A stretch of DNA of 64,000 bases, taken from assembly GCA_020850615.1 (NCBI GenBank), contig JADZEI010000085.1, positions 123,040 to 187,039 of the forward strand, read 5' to 3'. The position numbers and the translations under genes are program-made. Below are positions 61,053 through 64,000 of this stretch, piece by piece. The stretch is from Dehalococcoidia bacterium (GTDB taxonomy: Bacteria > Chloroflexota > Dehalococcoidia > Tepidiformales > Tepidiformaceae). The notes beneath the pieces are model-generated. The model made no database searches, had not been told where the DNA came from, and worked only from the letters and a program-made list of their open reading frames with translations. The stretch's first letter is position 1. Each line of letters opens with the position of its first letter.

Positions 61053-62444
61053 TTGAAGCTTGTCCTGATCCTCGTGGGCGTCCTCGCCGTCGGCGGCTGG
61101 CTCGCGCTCGGTCTCGTGATCGCGCAGGGTCCTCAGCCCGAGATCATCGTCCCGGCGGAAATCATCACCAAAGTCGGCTTCCTCAATATCTCGAATACGA
61201 TGATCACGGCCTGGACCGTCATGGCCATCCTGATCATCCTCAGCTTCCTCGCCACCCGCTCGATGAAGCTGATGCCTTCGGGCCTCCAGAACTTCGCTGA
61301 AGGCGTCGTTGGCTTCCTGGTCGGCCAGTGCGAGGAGATCGCCGGCGAAAAGAACGGCCGGAGGTTCTTCTCGGTCGTCGCGACCATCTTCCTCTTCATC
61401 ATCGTCAGCAACTGGTTCGGCCTGATGCCGTTCTTCAACGCCATCGGCAAGACCGAAGACGTCGGCCACCACATCTTCCACGAGATCGAGCACTACCACG
61501 GGGACGGCCACCTCATGGGCTGCGAATCCGAGGTGGATCCGGCCGATGCCGTCGCCCTCGCCGAGTGCGAAGAGCTGCACTTCGTTGGCTGGAAGATGGA
61601 CGACGCGGCAGGCATGGTGGTCGCGAAGCCGCGCGCCAAGGACGCCGAGTTCGAGGTGCACCCCGGCGAAGAGCCGAGCGTCACGCTCGACCGCTATATC
61701 GTCTTCCTCGCGAATGAGTTCGCGGATTTCGAGGAGCCCCACGCGGAGGGCGAGGCCGTTGACGGACACGCCGCCGAGGAAGCCCCGTCCGCAGAGACAG
61801 TCGAAGCGGCCCTCGCAGCGCTGAACGAGGGCGACAAGACGCCGAAGGTCCTGCTCGCCGAGGCCGAAAGCCACGGTGAGGGCGAAGAAGAAGCGCACGG
61901 CGTCGCCAGCCATGCACTCGGCGAGGAAGTGACGGTCTCCGGAGTCAGCTTCGAAGACAGCCAGAAGCTCGGTCTCGTCATCCCCTTCTTCCGCAGCACC
62001 TTCAGCGACGTGAACAACACGCTGGCCATGGGTATCGTGGCGTTCCTCTGCATCGAGTTCTGGGGCTTCCAGGCGCTCGGGTTCGGCTACCTGAAGAAGT
62101 TCTTCAACCTGAACGGCGTGAACTCGTTCGTCGGCATCCTCGAGCTGCTTTCGGAATTCATCCGCATCATCAGCTTTGCCTTCCGCCTTTTCGGCAACAT
62201 CTTCGCGGGCGAAGTGCTCATCCTGATGCTGACCTTCTTGATGCCGTTCCTGTTCGTGGACGTCATCTACGGCCTGGAGCTCTTCGTCGGCTTCATCCAG
62301 GCATCCGTCTTCGCACTGCTGACGCTCGTGTTCGCGGTCGGGGCCGTCGAGCACCACGGTGAGGAAGAACACCATGACGGCCACCATGGCGAGGACGCGG
62401 CGGCCGACCCACACCACCATTCAGGGGCAGTCCAGGCCCACTAA
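61053..62444 (+). CDS. atpB: ATP synthase F0 subunit a with large acidic/His insertion
   Basis: 463 residues against ~240-300 usual. Helices at ~50-68 and 105-128 (FLFIIVSNWFGLMPFF), then an insert at residues ~131-305 rich in Glu, Asp, Ala and His. The fold then resumes with STFSDVNNTLAMGIVAFLCI and SFAFRLFGNIFAGEVLILML, which carries the essential Arg (R378) and partner Asn/Glu. A His-rich tail (nine His at 434-456) ends the protein. It forms the proton half-channels. TTG start at 61053 with weak GGAG 10 nt upstream. The frame is intact through the insert and all catalytic residues remain. Confidence 0.92.
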   Translation: MKLVLILVGVLAVGGWLALGLVIAQGPQPEIIVPAEIITKVGFLNISNTMITAWTVMAILIILSFLATRSMKLMPSGLQNFAEGVVGFLVGQCEEIAGEKNGRRFFSVVATIFLFIIVSNWFGLMPFFNAIGKTEDVGHHIFHEIEHYHGDGHLMGCESEVDPADAVALAECEELHFVGWKMDDAAGMVVAKPRAKDAEFEVHPGEEPSVTLDRYIVFLANEFADFEEPHAEGEAVDGHAAEEAPSAETVEAALAALNEGDKTPKVLLAEAESHGEGEEEAHGVASHALGEEVTVSGVSFEDSQKLGLVIPFFRSTFSDVNNTLAMGIVAFLCIEFWGFQALGFGYLKKFFNLNGVNSFVGILELLSEFIRIISFAFRLFGNIFAGEVLILMLTFLMPFLFVDVIYGLELFVGFIQASVFALLTLVFAVGAVEHHGEEEHHDGHHGEDAAADPHHHSGAVQAH

Positions 62445-62514
62445 ACCGGGGCCTGTTTGCAAGACCAGGGCATTCCGCGTCCGGGAGAGGGCGCCAGGAG
62501 GATAAGGCACGCAC

Positions 62515-62781
62515 ATGGACATTCTCAACATTCTGCCGTTCCTGCTCGTACTCGATGCAGATGGCGCCAAGGCAATCGGTGCCGCGTTCGCGATGGGCAT
62601 CGGTGGTATCGGGCCCGCGATCGCCATCGGCATGCTCGTCGGTAAGGCGATGGAGGCCCTCGGCCGCAACCCCGAGGCCCGCGCCTCCATTCAGACGAAC
62701 ATGATCCTCGGTGTCGCGTTCGCCGAAGCCATCGGCATCTACGCGCTCCTCTCGGCGCTCATCATCGCGTTCGTCGTCTAG
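62515..62781 (+). CDS. atpE: ATP synthase F0 subunit c
   Basis: 88-residue hairpin proteolipid. Helix 1 GAAFAMGIGGIGPAIAIGML, polar loop ALGRNPEARASIQTN, helix 2 MILGVAFAEAIGIYALLSAL with the ion-carrying Glu. The residue after that Glu is Ala and helix 1 lacks the Gln of Na+-binding rings, so proton coupling is likely. Spaced 70 bp after atpB, with AGGAGG upstream. Confidence 0.96.
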   Translation: MDILNILPFLLVLDADGAKAIGAAFAMGIGGIGPAIAIGMLVGKAMEALGRNPEARASIQTNMILGVAFAEAIGIYALLSALIIAFVV

Positions 62782-62803
62782 TCTTTCGAAGGGACGGTCC
62801 GAT

Positions 62804-63313
62804 ATGGACAAGGCAGTTGAGGCCCTTGGTCTAAACCTGCCCCAGCTGATCGCGCAAGTGGCGAACTTCTTCGTCCTCCTCGTGATCCTCAGGCTGACGC
62901 TGTACAAGCCGATCCTGAAGATGCTCGACGAGCGGAAGCAGAAGATCGCCGAAGGGCTGAACGCTGCCGAGATCGCGCGTGCCGAGGCCGCACAGGCGCA
63001 GGCGAACATCCAGGCGCAACTCGACACGGGCCGCCGCGAGGCGCAGGAGATCGTGGGCAACGCCCAGCAGATCGCCACGCGCATCCAGGCCGAGGCCCGT
63101 GAGCAGGCCGGGCGCGACCGCGAGGCCGCGCTGGATCGGGCCCGCACCGAGATCCAGCTCGAACGCGACCGCGCTATCGCGGACCTTCGGGGCGAATTCG
63201 CCGACCTGACCGTGACCGCGGCCTCCCGCGTCATTGGTCAGTCGTTGGACCGCCAGGCTCACCAGCGGATCATCGATGAGACGCTGGCCGAGACCACCTT
63301 CAACGGGAACTAA
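62804..63313 (+). CDS. atpF: ATP synthase F0 subunit b
   Basis: 169 residues. One N-terminal helix (LIAQVANFFVLLVILRLTLY), then YKPILKMLDERKQKIAEGLN and a long Ala/Glu/Gln/Arg-rich coiled coil forming the peripheral stalk, with a delta-binding end. Standard length. Starts 22 bp after atpE. Confidence 0.95.
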   Translation: MDKAVEALGLNLPQLIAQVANFFVLLVILRLTLYKPILKMLDERKQKIAEGLNAAEIARAEAAQAQANIQAQLDTGRREAQEIVGNAQQIATRIQAEAREQAGRDREAALDRARTEIQLERDRAIADLRGEFADLTVTAASRVIGQSLDRQAHQRIIDETLAETTFNGN

Positions 63314-63316
63314 GCG

Positions 63317-63850
63317 ATGGCAGATCCGCAGGTCGGCAAGCGGTACGCACAGGCGGCGTTCGCAGTGGCGAAGGACCAGGGGGCGATTGCGCAGTGGCGC
63401 AGCGACCTCGAGGACATCGCCACCGTGCTCGTCGACTCCGCGGCTGCCGGGCTTTTGAGCGATACCCGGATCCCCGTCGACCGCCGCCTCGCGATGGTCG
63501 ACCGTACGCTCGATGTGCAGCCTCTCGCCCTCAACTTCGCGCGGCTCCTTGTTTCGAAGGGCCGCGCGGGGGATGCACGAGAGGTCGCGCGGGCATTCGC
63601 GGTACTGGCCGATGCCCACGAAGGCGTGGTCAACGCCCAGGTGGTCACGGCCGTCGAGCTCTCCGCCGGTGAGCTCCAATCCATTCAAGAACGGCTCAGC
63701 AGCTCGCTGGGAAAGACCGTCCGCGCCACCGCGTCGGTCGACCCCGGCATCCTGGGGGGCATGATCGTACGCGTCGGCGACCGCCTGGTAGACGGCAGCG
63801 TGCGGACACGGCTGCGGCGGCTCCGGCGCGAGCTTGCAGGCGCGCGGTAG
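63317..63850 (+). CDS. atpH: ATP synthase F1 subunit delta
   Basis: 177 residues. N-terminal helical domain VGKRYAQAAFAVAKDQGAIA and the C-terminal signature SLGKTVRATASVDPGILGGMIVRVGDRLVDGSVRTRL (key part DPGILGGMIVRVGDRLVDGS). It links the b-subunit stalk to alpha3beta3. Only 3 bp separate it from atpF. Confidence 0.96.
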   Translation: MADPQVGKRYAQAAFAVAKDQGAIAQWRSDLEDIATVLVDSAAAGLLSDTRIPVDRRLAMVDRTLDVQPLALNFARLLVSKGRAGDAREVARAFAVLADAHEGVVNAQVVTAVELSAGELQSIQERLSSSLGKTVRATASVDPGILGGMIVRVGDRLVDGSVRTRLRRLRRELAGAR

Positions 63851-63892
63851 CCGGCCCCGGGCGTTACAGCACTAGAAAGAGGTTTCGTACCT

Positions 63893-64000
63893 ATGGCAGT
63901 CCGTGCTGATGAAATCGCCTCGATCCTGCGCGAGCAGATCGAGAGCTTCGGCACCCAGGTCGTGTCGACCGACGTCGGCACGGTCATCGAGGCCGGCGAC
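63893..64000 (+). CDS. atpA: ATP synthase F1 subunit alpha (N-terminal fragment)
   Basis: First 36 codons only, cut by the window edge: ADEIASILREQIESFGTQVV, then STDVGTVIEAGD, the standard start of AtpA (the 'I..il...I..y......E.G.V..vgDG' pattern). GAAAGAGG lies upstream. The order atpZ-B-E-F-H-A is the usual bacterial one; gamma, beta and epsilon should follow. Confidence 0.95.
   Translation, partial: MAVRADEIASILREQIESFGTQVVSTDVGTVIEAGD

Noticed and set aside
61053..62444. Frameshift or fusion explaining the long AtpB
   Set aside because: The frame is continuous, codon use does not change abruptly, and both flanks align with AtpB in the same frame, so an insertion is the simpler reading.

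Overview
The window is a GC-rich bacterial chromosome segment packed with genes on both strands. It has about 64 protein genes, no RNA gene that I can support, no CRISPR array and no insertion sequence. The gene content suggests a Chloroflexota bacterium, probably a Dehalococcoidia-like aerobe or facultative aerobe. Supporting this are secreted proteins with Pro/Thr-rich linkers, a DUF951 protein, many family III CoA-transferases and luciferase-like flavin oxidoreductases, a fatty-acid desaturase and the atpZ-B-E-F-H-A order. The taxonomic call is inference; no marker gene was searched.

Layout. 1-8.2 kb: 5' part of an SOS-type DnaE2-like polymerase (-), an exported Pro/Thr-rich protein, two tandem CoA-transferases (-), a hemerythrin-like protein, a hotdog thioesterase and a duplicated alpha/beta-barrel protein. 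8.3-17.5 kb: a polytopic glycosyltransferase-like protein, an ErpA-type Fe-S carrier, glutamate dehydrogenase, a front-end-type desaturase, HisB, then an overlapping run of a phosphotransferase, a helical protein, a Nudix CoA pyrophosphatase and small proteins. 17.7-32.1 kb: a secreted barrel-like protein with a TPTK repeat tail, two tandem acyl-CoA carboxyltransferase paralogues, a second phosphotransferase, an AhpD-like protein, an acyl-CoA-dehydrogenase-fold flavoprotein, a DEAD-box helicase, a methyltransferase, an LLM oxidoreductase, a phosphotriesterase-family hydrolase, a CoA-transferase and an SDR. 32.1-45.4 kb: a peptide-type ABC importer lacking its ATPases next to a four-Cys protein, a His-rich membrane protein, a thiolase, an SMP-30 hydrolase, a P-type ATPase resembling Na,K-ATPase, a CBS protein, an amidohydrolase and a second LLM oxidoreductase. 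45.5-56.8 kb: an epimerase, a large secreted zinc metalloprotease, a diguanylate cyclase, a SufR-like regulator, an MBL hydrolase, a MoxR-DUF58-DUF4129 cluster and ComB. 57.0-64.0 kb: overlapping murI-pyrF-DUF951-MFS genes, a bifunctional-nuclease-family protein and the F-type ATP synthase operon running off the right end.

The common theme is acyl-CoA chemistry: CoA-transferases, thiolase, carboxyltransferases, CoA pyrophosphatase, thioesterase and ACAD-fold protein. Around it lie housekeeping genes and cell-envelope proteins.

The most interesting signals are regulatory or structural. They are a LexA-type palindrome abutting the -10 of the DnaE2-like gene; TANNNT -10 boxes 6-7 nt from five start codons, which implies leaderless mRNAs; two perfect TGTGA-N6-TCACA palindromes upstream of gdhA and the metalloprotease; an 8+4+8 palindrome in the thiolase promoter; families of degenerate 7-bp tandem repeats in three intergenic regions; and an AtpB subunit carrying a roughly 175-residue acidic/His-rich insert plus a His-rich tail.
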